Of a stretch of DNA of 64,000 bases, positions 12,173 through 24,600 are shown in pieces. The translations under genes and the position numbers were made by a program. Each line of letters begins with the position of its first letter. Within the stretch, counting starts at the first letter, position 1. The notes beneath the pieces are model-generated. The model saw only the letters and a program-made list of their open reading frames with translations, searched no databases and had not been told where the DNA came from. The DNA is from Cyrtodaria siliqua (Eukaryota; Mollusca; Bivalvia; Adapedonta; Hiatellidae), in contig JAWPHD010002615.1 in assembly GCA_037043455.1 (NCBI GenBank), positions 184,735 through 248,734 of the forward strand, in the 5' to 3' direction.

Positions 12173-12514
12173 CAGAAAAAAAAAAAAAAAAAATCAAAAA
12201 AAATCTACAGTGACCAAGCATGCACATACTGACTTGGCAGAAGCAACAAGAGAATGAACCATTAAGGAAGGATAAGATAAATCAGGCTAACTGTAAATGG
12301 GTCAAGCATCAAACATGCAATTCCTTGCAAACTACAGCAGAAATACTTCTAGCTGCAACTTTCAACAAATATGACGTTTTTCACGTGGTATATATACACC
12401 AACGATTTACATTAATGATGTTTTTGGCAAAACTCCAATATCATAAACGTAAGAAACGTATTTTGGGTCGAATAGGTATAGATATTAGCAAAGGGGATCT
12501 CTGACGGCATACTA

Positions 12515-12830
12515 TGATGTTTGTGTAAGCAATGGTGAAAGCTGGCGACAATCTAGGATGTATACAGTAAGCCTTTGTAATGTCTGGCGACATTCTACGA
12601 TATCTAGTATGTAAACAATGGTGATCGCTGTCAGCAATTTAGGATGTCTATGTAAGTAAAGCTGATCCCTGACGCATTCTATAATGTCTGTGTAAGCAAT
12701 GGTGATCGTTGGCGGCAATTTAGGATGTCTGTGGAACCTGAGATAGTCGACATATAGGGCCCAGATGGAACAAAAATGACGTGTCGGCAATCTGATGTCT
12801 ATGCATGACGTGACTTCTGCCGACATATTT
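12515..12830. repeat. Degenerate tandem repeat (AATGGTGATCG-TGGCGGCAAT type)
   Basis: GTAAGCAATGGTGA(A/T)-C(G)CTGGCG-CAAT and AGGATGTCTRTGTAA blocks recur about six times with indels. The minus-strand ORF here is periodic (YILD, HRHPKL) and is a repeat artefact. Confidence 0.75.
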
Positions 12831-13291
12831 TGTTGTATAGTAATTATTGCCGAACTACATGCAATATTGAGATCCCATATCAGTCTATACCTCTAATGGT
12901 TCTATGTGGGGTTGGAACCACAAATATTTCTTAGACAAGTAAGCTGAAAATTCCTTCGCCAACACATGGTGTGTTATATTATTTATCGTGTCAGACGGAG
13001 CAAAGGACAAACAGACCACGGTTAAGAAAATCATTTATTTTTTATTTTAAAAATGTACATGTATACATATCAAATAAATATTAATTGCATTGACTAGGCT
13101 ACGCTGTACAACATATACACATATGCGCATTTGTATTTTATAGCAAACATAACTTTAGAAAACACATTTTACAGCCAACATAACTTCTTAAACAGCATTA
13201 AGCAGTATACACGTTTGTATGCAGGTATATGTAGCGACAAATCCATTGCTATTGATATTTTAACTGCTTTAAAGGGACATATCACAAACTT
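12831..13291. other. No feature recognised
   Basis: No supported coding or repeat structure, except a stray TTAAAGGGACATATCACAAA at 13270 that looks like a second family A end. Confidence 0.45.
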
Positions 13292-13577
13292 TTAAAGGGA
13301 CACATGGCAATCTTGAAGAACACTGAAGTGTGTGTAATTCTAAGGTTTATAGTACCAAGTGTGGAAGTATAGCACATCCAACTGAGGCGTGTGGGGCAGT
13401 GAAGTACCCCGACTATGTGATCTATTCTCATTTTGACAATCTTCTTGCACATAATTAAAACAGAGGATATACAATTTGGAGTTTTAAATATGTCTTCTTT
13501 ATTCCTTGAATAATGATATATGTTAATGGGACGTCACGAGTTTAAAAAAAAAGCAAGACTGCCGCGTTTCCCTTTAA
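13292..13577. mobile_element. MITE family A copy
   Basis: Ends are TTAAAGGGACACATGGCAAT and GCCGCGTTTCCCTTTAA. The interior has GGACGTCACGAGTTT near the right end, as in other copies. Confidence 0.82.
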
Positions 13578-14028
13578 ATATTAATTTCGTTCAGATCTCG
13601 ACTGTTTAAAATAAAAGATAATGCAACCCCTTTCAGGATATTAAGTGTGTTTTCCATACACAAATGTCTACAGAAGTCCAAAGAAATATTTTCAGCAGAT
13701 TTAATTATTGTATTCATTACTATTAATTTTCAAATTTAATTTAATTTTCAAATTCTTTATTTTATTCAACTACATACAAATATAGCAACAAGAAGTATAA
13801 ACACAGCAGCGGCACGAGAAACACCAGCCATCGCATAATGAGACAGCGCCCTCTACAAGGTACAAACAGCAATACTCCGACATTTAAATATTGTATGAAC
13901 AACAATGAGAAGTATAAAACTACACGTTTTTTCTAACAAAAGTGCATACTTTTATTATTAAGGCATTACATTTTATATCAGATCTAATTTTAAATTAGTT
14001 AAACAAAATTGAATGCAAAATAATCATC

Positions 14029-14035
<7 letters not shown>

Positions 14036-14063
<28 letters not shown>
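14036..14063. repeat. (AAT)n microsatellite
   Basis: About nine AAT units. Confidence 0.9.
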
Positions 14064-14064
<1 letters not shown>

Positions 14065-14122
14065 CAATATTTTCTTCCTGTTTGAACTTGGCAGTTAATT
14101 AGTTCCGATCATGGCTTACTTA

Positions 14123-14395
14123 TTACGTGGTCCGAGTATTAACGTTCATACCCCATCCAACCCCTTCTCCAAGAAGCAAAAACGGGGTTGGCTTGGGTAT
14201 GAAATAAAACCTTAATTTCAGCTTAAAAAGTTGGATATTTTAAAATTGAAAAAATTAATAGGTAAATTTAAACAGGTTAATGCATTTTTTCAGTAAAAAT
14301 GTTTTGAAACAACTTTTCTTTCAAAATATCCGTTATAAAGTCCTGCTAATATTAGCTTTCCGATCTCTTAATGGAATTAAGACAGGACCACGTAA
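14123..14395. mobile_element. MITE family C, copy 1 (TTACGTGGTCC ends)
   Basis: It starts TTACGTGGTCCGAGTATTAA and ends GACAGGACCACGTAA. The interior has TCATACCCCATCCAACCCCT, CTTAATTTCAGCTTAAAAAG and a CCTGCTAATATTAGCTTTCC block shared with copies at 31434 and 39507. Confidence 0.88.
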
Positions 14396-14744
14396 AGTTC
14401 CTATTTTTTATCAAACCTTTACTTAAAAAAATAATCTATATTATTCCAATACTATACAGTAAAAGAAGTTCTAAATGGAATTAACAAAAAAATTGGAAGT
14501 AAATTCTCTTTTTTCAGACGGACGGACAATAGTAACACTATATATGACCGTTCCAATTTCGGGGTGGAGCATGCAAAGAAAGAAATTTAAAGACCTTATT
14601 TATATAACTGAATAAACAAAAATAAACTTGTAAACTGATGCTGTTTTTTCCCAAATAATTCTGTTCTGTTCTAGTTTATAAACAAACAGTAACTGATACA
14701 AGTTAAAGTCAATTTTACAATCAAACAATGCTGGCATTTTCTTT

Positions 14745-14990
14745 GACATATATAAAACATTTTCCTTGAGTCATAAAACACACTTTCCTTGAATCATAAT
14801 ATGCATTTTCTTTGTGTCATACTGAAATACATTTTCTTGACCTGCACATCACGTTTTCTTCAACTTATGAACGGGCTTTCCTTGACCTCTTAAAAGACAT
14901 TTTCCTCGACTTATAAAACACATTTCCCCTGACCTAAAACACATTTTCCTTGACTTATAACACACACTGTCCTTGACCTATAAGAACCAT
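14745..14990. repeat. ~27-bp degenerate tandem repeat
   Basis: CATTTTCCTTGACTTATAAAACA recurs about nine times with divergence (CACTTTCCTTGAATCATAA, CATTTTCCTCGACTTATAA). Confidence 0.85.
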
Positions 14991-15901
14991 TTAAAGAGAT
15001 TGCAAACTAATACGATTTTAGAACCAACTTATACATTCAAATTCATTCAAGAAGTGAAATAAATTGCGAAATATATTTTCTCAGATTTATTTCTATATCA
15101 TGTAAAAAGTTTAAAAATGCATTCATTGTAATAATATACCATCTTCAACTAAAGACAGATACATTTGCATGTATATACACACGTTTTTAAAAGATCTACC
15201 AATAATCTCAGCCTTGATTTTTAATAAAAAGTTTTAAAAAACCCAACTCTACACAGCAGTATAATTATGTATAAGTAGAAAATACATGTAAAAGACAGCA
15301 AATAGCAGTTTAATATGAGAAAGCACATGATATCAGGGTATGCGTGCATCAAAAGACAACACGTAGCTGTATATGATATCCAAAAATATAAATTGGAACA
15401 CCAATAGCACCCTGTAGTAGACCGTTACACGTAATTGGTCACACCACTAAAAATAAATTCGTTAAGGCTTTACCATGAAGACACGTTTGTTATTATTTAC
15501 CCGTGCATTGTAGTCATTTTTATTACTCGCCGTGCAAAACAATTTCCCTAAACGTTTAAGCCACCCACCGCTGTACCCTTCTTTACTTCACCCTACGTAA
15601 CCCCGAGCGGTTCCTGGCGAAAATCAGGCCACTGCTTATCCAAGCAGAGGGGTAAAATCCGACAGGAGCACTGACTGTATATCTGCTTCCGAAGTTCTAC
15701 TGTGTTCGACCCATGAAATCGCGCATACATGTTTTACTGACAAAAGAAGTTGACATATTAGTAATCGATGTGGAAGATGTCCACGTCACAGTAAAGTAAA
15801 CGCATCAATTTCCAGTGGTGTATTGATACTTATAACATATCAAAAATATAATAACAGTACGGTTATTTTGCGGATATAACCAAAACAATACGATGACAGT
15901 C
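14991..15901. other. No feature recognised
   Basis: No exon or repeat is supported here. Confidence 0.45.
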
Positions 15902-16473
15902 GGACTAGGTATGATAAGGGACAAAATTGGCCCCCAATATTGAAAGTTTTTATGCACAAGTTTTGAATATCTAGTTTAGCTACAAATGAATTGAATCAAT
16001 ATTAAAACAATACAAGTACGTTTGAAGGCTCTAAATGAGTTTAAGAGCCTCACAAACAAGGCCTTTTCCTTCAAAAAATGATATTTTGTTCATTTTCAGC
16101 AGTTTTCGATCAGTTTTTGGAAATACAAAGTGAACCCTCGAGCACAGCTGATTTTTTTTGTTGAAACAGTTACTTGATAGGGATAAACATCAGCCAAAAA
16201 ACTGTGTGTGCTCGGAGGTGCGCTCTATATTTTTAGGATCAAAATCTTGCCCATAAAGGTCCAAAATATACAAAATATCTAACAAAATTACCAAAAAATG
16301 CCATTTTTTGAGACCCTGTTAATTCTTCTAGATAAATAAAATAAATAAAGATATATTTTGAAGATAGAATATGATCAATTTACTTCAACATGCACAAAAG
16401 ATTATATGTATTTTTTTTTTTAATTTCATTGAATATATTGGGGGCCAAAATAACCCCTTATCATACCTTGTCC
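15902..16473. mobile_element. TIR element, ~570 bp, single copy in window
   Basis: GGACTAGGTATGATAAGGG-(gap)-TTGGCCCCCAATAT at the left is mirrored by ATATTGGGGGCCAAAA-(gap)-CCCTTATCATACCTTGTCC at the right, giving arms of about 40 bp. It encodes no protein. Its right end lies about 30 bp from the element at 16504. Confidence 0.85.
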
Positions 16474-16503
16474 TTTGATGTATTATTAATATGAAAACAG
16501 CTC

Positions 16504-17347
16504 TTAAAGGGATACATCAAGCTTTTCCTCGAATACTCTAACATTTTAAAAATGCCCAATTCTTGCTTTAAAAAGTCATATAAATCTAAATACGACGTTA
16601 GCATGGTATTGTTGTTTATGTCTAAAATGTGAGTTCACCATAGATTTTGAAATAAATCGGGCCTTAAATGCTTAAATTAACCCTGGTGTGTCACCTAGGA
16701 CAGCATACTACTGTGCAAAATGAATACCCTCGTCAATTAACCCTGGTGCGTCACCTAGGACAGCATACTACAGTGCACAATTAATATCCTCGTCAATTAA
16801 CCCTGGTGCGTCACCTAGGACAGCATACTACTGTGCAAAATTAATATCCTCGTCAATTAACCCTGGTGCGTAACCTAGGACAGCATACTACTGTGCAAAA
16901 TTAATATCTAGGACAGCATACTACTGTGCAAAATTAATATCCTCGTCAATTAACCCTGGTGCGTCACCTAGGACAGCATACTACTGTGCAAAATTAATAT
17001 CTAGGACAGCATACTACTGTGCAAAATTAATATCCTCGTCAATTAACCCTGGTGCGTCACCTAGGACAGCATAATACTGTGCAAAATTAATATCCTCGTC
17101 AATTTACCCTGGTGCGTAACCTAGGACAGCATACTACTGTGCACAATTAATATCCTCGTCAATTAACCCTGGTGCGTAACCTAGGACAGCATACTACTGT
17201 GCAAAATTAATATCCTCGTAAATGTCGTTAAGGCCGCTCATTCATTGTTGTCTGACCCTAATACAATAGAATATATTATTATTTGTCAATTTTGAGTCGG
17301 ACCCCTGACCCCTGACCCCCAGGAAAAGCCTGAAGTAGCGCCTTTAA
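16504..17347 (+). mobile_element. TIR element A2 with an amplified internal 60-bp unit
   Basis: It starts TTAAAGGGATACATCAAG and ends GCCTTTAA. Flanking unique parts (CATTCATTGTT-TCTGACCC, TTGTCAATTTTGAGTCGGAC) match, inverted, the simple copy at 62238-62582, which has only one central unit. Confidence 0.82.
16674..17225. repeat. 60-bp minisatellite with 33-bp short units
   Basis: The unit is TAGGACAGCATACTACTGTG, CAAAATTAATATCCTCGTCA, ATTAACCCTGGTGCGTCACC. Seven to eight full units are interspersed with two short units that stop after TTAATATC (about 16907 and 17002). Confidence 0.92.
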
Positions 17348-17692
17348 ACAGCAATGAACCTAACTTTTAATGCAACACACGTTTCTTAATGTTAACATTT
17401 ATAATAGTGATCGACTCTTTTTAAGACGGTAAAATAAAAATATGATTATTATATTACATTATATTTACATTTCAGACAATTCTACATCTACATTTCCTTT
17501 TCCTAGAAGCATGTAATGCATTCATGTGGTAAAAGTCGTCCACTTAGATGTTTCGCTTCTATAGTTACGAATGGAATGTTTCATACAAGCCACTCTTAAA
17601 TATATTTACAAAGTGGATTGCGTTGGATTGTGAAATTTGTCTTTAAGTTAAGGCACACTATTTACCTAAACAGAGTCTTGTACTATTGTCTA

Positions 17693-18070
17693 GATCATCT
17701 GCAACGCTTGCTTATTTTTACGATAAACGTCTAGCTTTCTTCTAAAACATTTTTGGAAGTGTTAACCACTTTACCGAGATTCTGGTATCGTTTCTGATCG
17801 ATCGGCTGGCATAGACACAACGGACAGAACGAAAGAAATAGAATGCACCATTTTATAAATTTAACATTTTATAAATTTGTAAATAAAATAACACAGAGGA
17901 AAACAGAGGAAAACCTCATCCTTATATCGACGAACAAAATGTAGATGGTTAAACATTCTCAAAAAAACAACAAAAAAAACAACAACAACAACAAAAAACG
18001 CACAAGTGCTTCCAGTTTCTGTTTTTTTTCTTCTGCACAAAGTATTTAAAATCAAGCATCGAAGGTGATC
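17693..18070. mobile_element. MITE family D, copy 1
   Basis: GATCATCTGCAACGCTTG at the left is mirrored by CAAGCATCGAAGGTGATC at the right. ACCGAGATTCTGGTATCGTT inside is shared with the copy at 43996. Confidence 0.85.
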
Positions 18071-18452
18071 AAGACTAATTGCACTCAACAAGGCCGTTCT
18101 TGTGAATGGTGTGATTTGCCATTTACCAGACCTTTACCCTTGGTATAGATGACAATGCTGTACTTAGATAAATAAGAGTCGGGACGATATAACTTTAATA
18201 GAGACTTTATGTCAACAACAAAACATGACCGCCATTTTTATGAACACATTTGGTAAACAATTCCTGTACAGACAACATTTCTGTTTATCCATTTACCTGA
18301 ATCTTTCCTGGCCATTATTTCCATTTACACGACCATGAATCGTGCACGAATCGTGCAGCGCATGTTTAGAAGTACACTGATAAACTGAATGGTCTCATTC
18401 ATTAACGATGCAAATATCACATATTGCTCTATTTAAGTGTTTGCTTAGATGT

Positions 18453-18605
18453 TCATGTGTCTACAGTGTTATTTTCTCTTTGCTCGTTATCTAGATTGAC
18501 GACATTATTAGCAGTTCCTTCTTCCACTGCTCTAAGCGAATCCTCCGTTGTTTTAATGTTAGAGTTCGTGTCCGACATCTGTAGATTAATGGACGAATGC
18601 TTTTT
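18453..18605 (-). CDS. DRAM-like gene, probable last coding exon (polar C-terminal tail, stop)
   Basis: A strong acceptor (CGTGCCTTTTCCAG) precedes 50 codons that begin KKHSSINLQMSDTNSN and end NNTVDT-stop. Phase 0 matches the upstream donor at 20142. The tail is hydrophilic and acidic, as expected of a cytoplasmic C-terminus. Assignment rests on splice sites, frame and position, not on a family motif. Confidence 0.7.
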   Translation of the reverse strand, partial: KKHSSINLQMSDTNSNIKTTEDSLRAVEEGTANNVVNLDNEQRENNTVDT

Positions 18606-21600
18606 CTGGAAAAGGCACGGAAACAAACTAGTCATTTTGTAAAAGATATCTGCTTATATTTCATATACTTGTTAATGTTTATAAAAATGAAACTGCTTAC
18701 AGTATTCTATAACGTAAAGGTTATTTCCTACACAAATTAATGTTTCCAGGTGGGAAACACGGACAGCAACAATTAAAGGAAAAGTATACAGAAAAGCATA
18801 AACATGTAAACATATCTAAACTATCAACAGTAATCATTTAAGATATCACAGAGCACTCAGTCATCGTGCTTCATAGAGCACTCAGTCATCGTGCTTCATA
18901 GAGCACTCAGTCATCGTGCTTCATAGAGCACTCAGTCATCGTGCTTCATAGAGCACTCAGTCATCGTGCTTCATAGAGCACTCAGTCATCGTGCTTCACA
19001 GAGCACTCAGTCATCGTGCTTCATAGAGCACTCAGTCATCGTGCTAACCATTACTTGATATAGAGGATATTTGTTGTTTTGGAGTGAACAATATTAATTC
19101 TTTGAGAAGTGTGAAAACTTTATATTTTCACGAATGCGAAGCACGAGTCAAACTATTAAGTTTGATCACTTCGAGATGAAATCAAATCTGTTATTCACGA
19201 TAAAACAACAAATTATCTTTTTATTTTATGCTTTATAATCAAAGTGTACTGCAGTATGCAGAAAAATAAATAAAAAGTTGACGACGTCATTGGCTTAGTA
19301 TGATGAAATTGCTGTTTATACTTCTAAACTACTTAACCGATTTCAATAATCTACGACTCATGTTCTTAGTTAAGTTATTTCCAATCCAATGATATAACTT
19401 TTATAGCAACTTTCGGAAAAGAATAGGTTTTGGAAAAAAAACAATTTACAGCAGTGAAAAATTAAAACAATTAAAACTCTATATTTCACACGTATGAAAT
19501 ACCACTTTTATTTCATTGCTAAAATCCACTATTTCACTGCTAAGCATAAATTAAATCGACGTATATACATAATGTACGATGCTGCAACCTTATGAAGAAT
19601 TTCAGAAACGTGTAGGATACATCGTAGACTAATACATCGTTCTACTTATGCAGAATATTTAAGCTCTTACAATTCATAATCTGAAGCTGGTGAAAGAAAT
19701 ATAGAATATTATGTCAGTGCCTTTTACTATCAAGTTCAATAGGCGAGGCTTAGAAAACGAAGAATGGCGAGGCTATGCCGAGACATTCTTTGTTTTCGTG
19801 CCGAGCCTAATAAACTAGATAGTAAAAGGCACTGACATAATATACTATTCATCATGTAGATTATCCACATTTTCTGTATGAATTACTATTATTACCTATT
19901 TCTCAGAATGTTACGCTTATGGAGGACGCCGCCATGTTGTTGTTTTTTGTTTGTTTTATGACGTCAGGAAGCGTTACGTGCATGTCGTCAGATAACGTTA
20001 TGTACAATAAACACCGAAGGATTCCGCATTGATTTGCTTTATTGGTCAGTGCCTAATAAAGCAACATTTATTAGGTCACCCCTTTATTAGGCAGAAAAGT
20101 GCATATCTGCATGATAAAAGAAAAATATATTTCACACTCACCTCATATTTATGCTTCAGGTATATATTTGGGTCGTCCAATCTCATATTTTTGAAATCAG
20201 GAGCGTATGTGAGAGTGAATGTCAAAATGGACAGGGCTAGGAGCCATTCCGTCACAGTAGACGTCAGGTATATTCCTCTAAGTTCATCCTGGAATAAAAT
20301 AAAACGTGTCACTTTATATTAAAACAAGAGGTCAATGACCTTGAAGCTCTATTGATATGTTTTGACAGCCAGATCAGCATTCCTTTGAAGTTTCATGACA
20401 AACTGTCAAGTAGTTTAAGAGGAGTAGTCGCTACATGTTTTTACTATATAACTCTATGTAAACAAAGATGGCCGCTGGCAGACATGTTTAATGTCGAATC
20501 AAAATGATTTTCAACAAGGACCAACATCACGTTATGTCGATCATTTTAGAAAAGTCCCATATCAATATCACTTATAGTTATCAAGAAGTAGTCGCTACAA
20601 ACTATTTTTTTTTAATATATATTTAGCTTTGATGGCCATCTTGAATTTCACATCACTGTGACTTTTTGCTAGGATCAACTAGACATCTTGGTGAAGTTTC
20701 ATGAAAGTTCATCCAGTAGTTTCAGAGGAATATTAGCTACAAAAAAAAAAGTTTACGGACGGACTGACGACGGACACAACACCACGGCATAAGCTCTGCT
20801 GATCTTTTATCAGTAGCGCTAAAACATCTTAATGCAATCCGGGACGTAGATGTCGGGTATAAAAATAACATGCTCTGCAAAAGGTTGGGGAGAGGGAAAA
20901 TGGTGTTAAAGAATAAACAATAGGTATTCTGCCTTGGACATGCATGTCAGTGGTTAAAGGCGCCGCTGGAAGTGTAAAGCGGGTTCGAGGGTATCCCAAA
21001 CCTCCTTCTCAACTCACTGTCTTTCCAATATCACGGGACAGGCTATTTAAGTATATCCGGAATAAAACAAAACTATGACCCGTTTATATTCATGGTGTCC
21101 ATGTGGTTGTTGTTTGCTTTGAGTGCATAAAAGTCAAACAGGAATACAACAAGTAAGGTTATATTGGGACCGAGAATACTGTCCCAGTATATAAAAAACC
21201 CTAATATATACTGAAAGGAAAAAGAAACGCAACTCAGGAATTTTCGCTATATATTGTGTATACTGCACACTTATTTCCACATAATATTCCAAAGAAATCC
21301 CAAGATATTTTGTAAAAACAAAGTTGAGTTAGTTAGAGAAAGGACACAACTGTGATGTTGTAGACGTTTTAATCACAGTACACTTTGTAACAAGACATTC
21401 ATAAATGTTGAAGTTCCTATTAGAAAAATTGAGCGTAAAGAGTTTGTAAAATTTTGCATCCTAAGTTTGCTCACATGCTTGTGCCAAACGCGTACTCTGT
21501 CAATAAGGAAACTTTGTAGGGATACCATTTGATGTGTTACGTGTTGTTTTAGTCTTTATTTCCGAAAGGAAAGGTCTTACGTAGCCATGTACCATTCGAT

Positions 21601-24600
21601 TAACATCAGCATATTGTACATACAATATATAGCGGAAATTCCCAAGTTGCGTTTCTTTTTCCTTTCAGTATATGTTAACGGGACGTCACATCTCACGTCA
21701 ATTGTTTTGAGAGCGCGGTTTGCTTGACTGTGTTCTGTAAATGGTACCATTTCCCGTTCGACTTTTATATCTACTTATATTGGAAAACAAACTTAAATGT
21801 AATAATCCGTGATGTTAGAGTCAGGCATCTTTACCTTAGTTAATGAAAGACCTTAAGTAGGAGTATGAACACAAAGAGTGTGTCCCCTCACTTTATTTGT
21901 TGTGAACTAAACAAGCGCACATTACATTTCATTTCAGTCATTTCAAATGGCCTCATTTTTACAACTTAGACTTCATATTGAATTCCTTTGTTCCAAAATA
22001 AGACAGACAGATTGTCTGTCCAAAATAAGGGATTATCGTAACACATTGGGGATGTAAAACTGAATGCAAGTACAATAAATATAACTTCAAGTATGCTAAC
22101 AGTTAAAATATTTTTTTTTCTTTTCTTATCTTGACAAATTGATGAAGTGTTCACTGAATGGCACATTAAAGAAATAACGATAAGATCCTGAAAATAAGTA
22201 AATTTCTTTTAATAAGAACAAGCACTTTGTCTTAATTTATAGTCGATAATCATTTCCCCTTCATTTGCAAACGTTAACAGCAACTACCTGATATATGCCA
22301 GATACGAATTTATACAAACAGACGCGTGCTAGAATCATGGATAATTTGAAAATATGTAGATTAATTCGTTATAAACAGATGAATAACAAATTGTTCAACT
22401 ATTTAATTTAGCGCAGACTCCGCTATTGAAAGTGAACAATATTAAACGTTTCTCACAAAACAAATCTTGATTTCGTGTCGGGTTTTGTGTATGTTAAGAT
22501 ACCTTGAAATAGCAACCTGGTTTGTAATATCACACATCCATCATTAAGACATTCTAAAAATACGGTATAAAGCGCTCGAGTATGCAATTTGTCTGTTGTT
22601 GTTTATTCAAAGGGAAAATATCAAAACATTTACCCATTTAGAGCCCATCCCTGCCGCGTGCTGGACTTTGTAGACAGCTTTGGTAGTTCCAACTGAGTAT
22701 CGTTAAGGATAATAAACAAATCGAAGCCAATGTACATGCTAGTAGTAAATTATAAATAGTCATTTTGTGGATATCGGGATATATATATAATAATATACGA
22801 GTTCTTTCGCGTATTAATATTGCGCGACCTTAGGAGCGCAAGGAGCGCAATATTTATGCGCGAAAGAACGAATATTGACGCTTCCTGTTACATTGAAAGT
22901 AAACGGAGCTTGCAAAAAACCTATTATTGAATGATTAAATGAACTGGAAGCGATCTGCAAGATTTATGGGTGTCAACCCAAATACGAATTAAATCGTCAT
23001 AGTGGGTTTCAGTTCCATATTCAAACTGTGTATGCATTAAAGTGTATAACTTTAGATGAAACATGCATTTATTTGCCCGAACGCGACACGTCCAAAAAAA
23101 ATCGACCCGACTCCAAACGGCTTTTTTTTCCAGTAAAATAAGATTTTTTTTAATCCTATCGTGTCGGATCCGGATTTAATACGATCCCTCATTGTAGACG
23201 ATACAAATGTCATGTACAAAGACTTTCAAAATTGCAATACACATCCAGTATTATAAAATCAAATCATCTTCAATAAATAAGAAGTAGTGTTTTAAGTCCA
23301 AACAAACAGTTAAAATTTAAACAGCATTCCAAAATGAATCTGCTGTACATGGAAGTAAAAAAACAAATTTTCCTACCTACCTACCCATCTGCAAAAATAA
23401 GGTCAGGTTTGGGCAAACTAGGATATTTTTAAGTGTGGCCTTAACAATATCTATACACCGACAAAGGATACACAGCACCAGCATCAGGGTCATCACAATA
23501 CTGTTGAGGAACTGCAGGCCCACCAGGATGATCTTCTTGTTGAACTTGTAGTGAACCCGGAATGAGAGACTGGACTGGACCCAGCAGTAAGCTGTTCCGA
23601 AGCCGAACGCCAGTCCGGCGCCAAAATAATGCGGTCCTCGTTGAACCTCGGTCTACAATAAGACATGTTTAATGTAATTAGTTAAATCGAAATCAATACA
23701 CAACAATAGACATTTACAATTCACACATTGCAATACCTGTGAAAAGCGAGAATAAGATTTTTTTTGATGACGTAGAAAACTTTGATCAGGTAAATTAATC
23801 AACTGTTAATGTTTTTATCAATTACCTGGCAATAGGTGTGCAGCTATACAATTCAGATTTACCTCATTTCCCAATGCAGTCACGCAGTGGTAAAAGTAGT
23901 TTCTACGTCATAAAAATAATACTTATTTTTACATACAAATTAGTAGCGGATTTAAATGTATGTTTCTCTCCGGGACTATCAAGAAATGTTCATATGATGT
24001 TTAAGAGTTAAATTTGTTAATTGATAATACTACGAAAAGGGCGGCCATTCATCTTTAAAATGACCACTATGACTAAACCTGAGTGCATAAAGAAAAATGT
24101 GCCGTATATATGCTAAATTAAAATTGCTTATATGTGTATCTTACATTTGCAGAATTAAAACACCATTCCTACCTGAAAATTAGCTACCATACTGAGTCCG
24201 AATGCGGACAGGATTCCCAACACCAGTCCCGCCAAGTTGATCTTGTACCAGCGATCTTCGGGTGCCGTTCTCTTACACATGAGGTACTTCTTCACAAACA
24301 GGTAGCGCAGTATTACGTTCATACCCACTGTGTAAATAAAACAGTTTAAAGTAATTATCCCGCCAACAACAGCCAAATTTTACAACCTATGTACACCGTT
24401 TCTAAACCTACTGGTACATATAACTTACAGATTTTGAGAATCCCTATATGCACAGTATAAACGGCTTTAACCAGCCAGGCCAAACCCCAACACTGGAACG
24501 TTCTCATATTCAATCAAGGGTATTTTAAGATCCCGTGAAAAGTCCTATACTTTTAATCGGCACATATACATTATTATATGACCTGAACACCTGCATAGTT

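Noticed and set aside
18848..19045. CRISPR-like regular repeats (also at 48420-48685 and 25760-26000)
   Set aside because: Units are head-to-tail with no unique spacers, and the setting is eukaryotic with no cas genes.
21016..21040. 25-bp microexon candidate for the same gap
   Set aside because: Phase fits and the donor GTGAGT is good, but the acceptor tract is poor, the peptide lacks the expected tryptophan, and it lies just after a tRNA-like SINE head.
22642..22700. Candidate missing exon of the DRAM-like gene
   Set aside because: An AG precedes it and GTAAAT follows, with the open frame LELPKLSTKSSTRQGWALN. Its 59-bp length breaks the frame into the exon at 20288 and it fits the upstream phase only with the weak donor.
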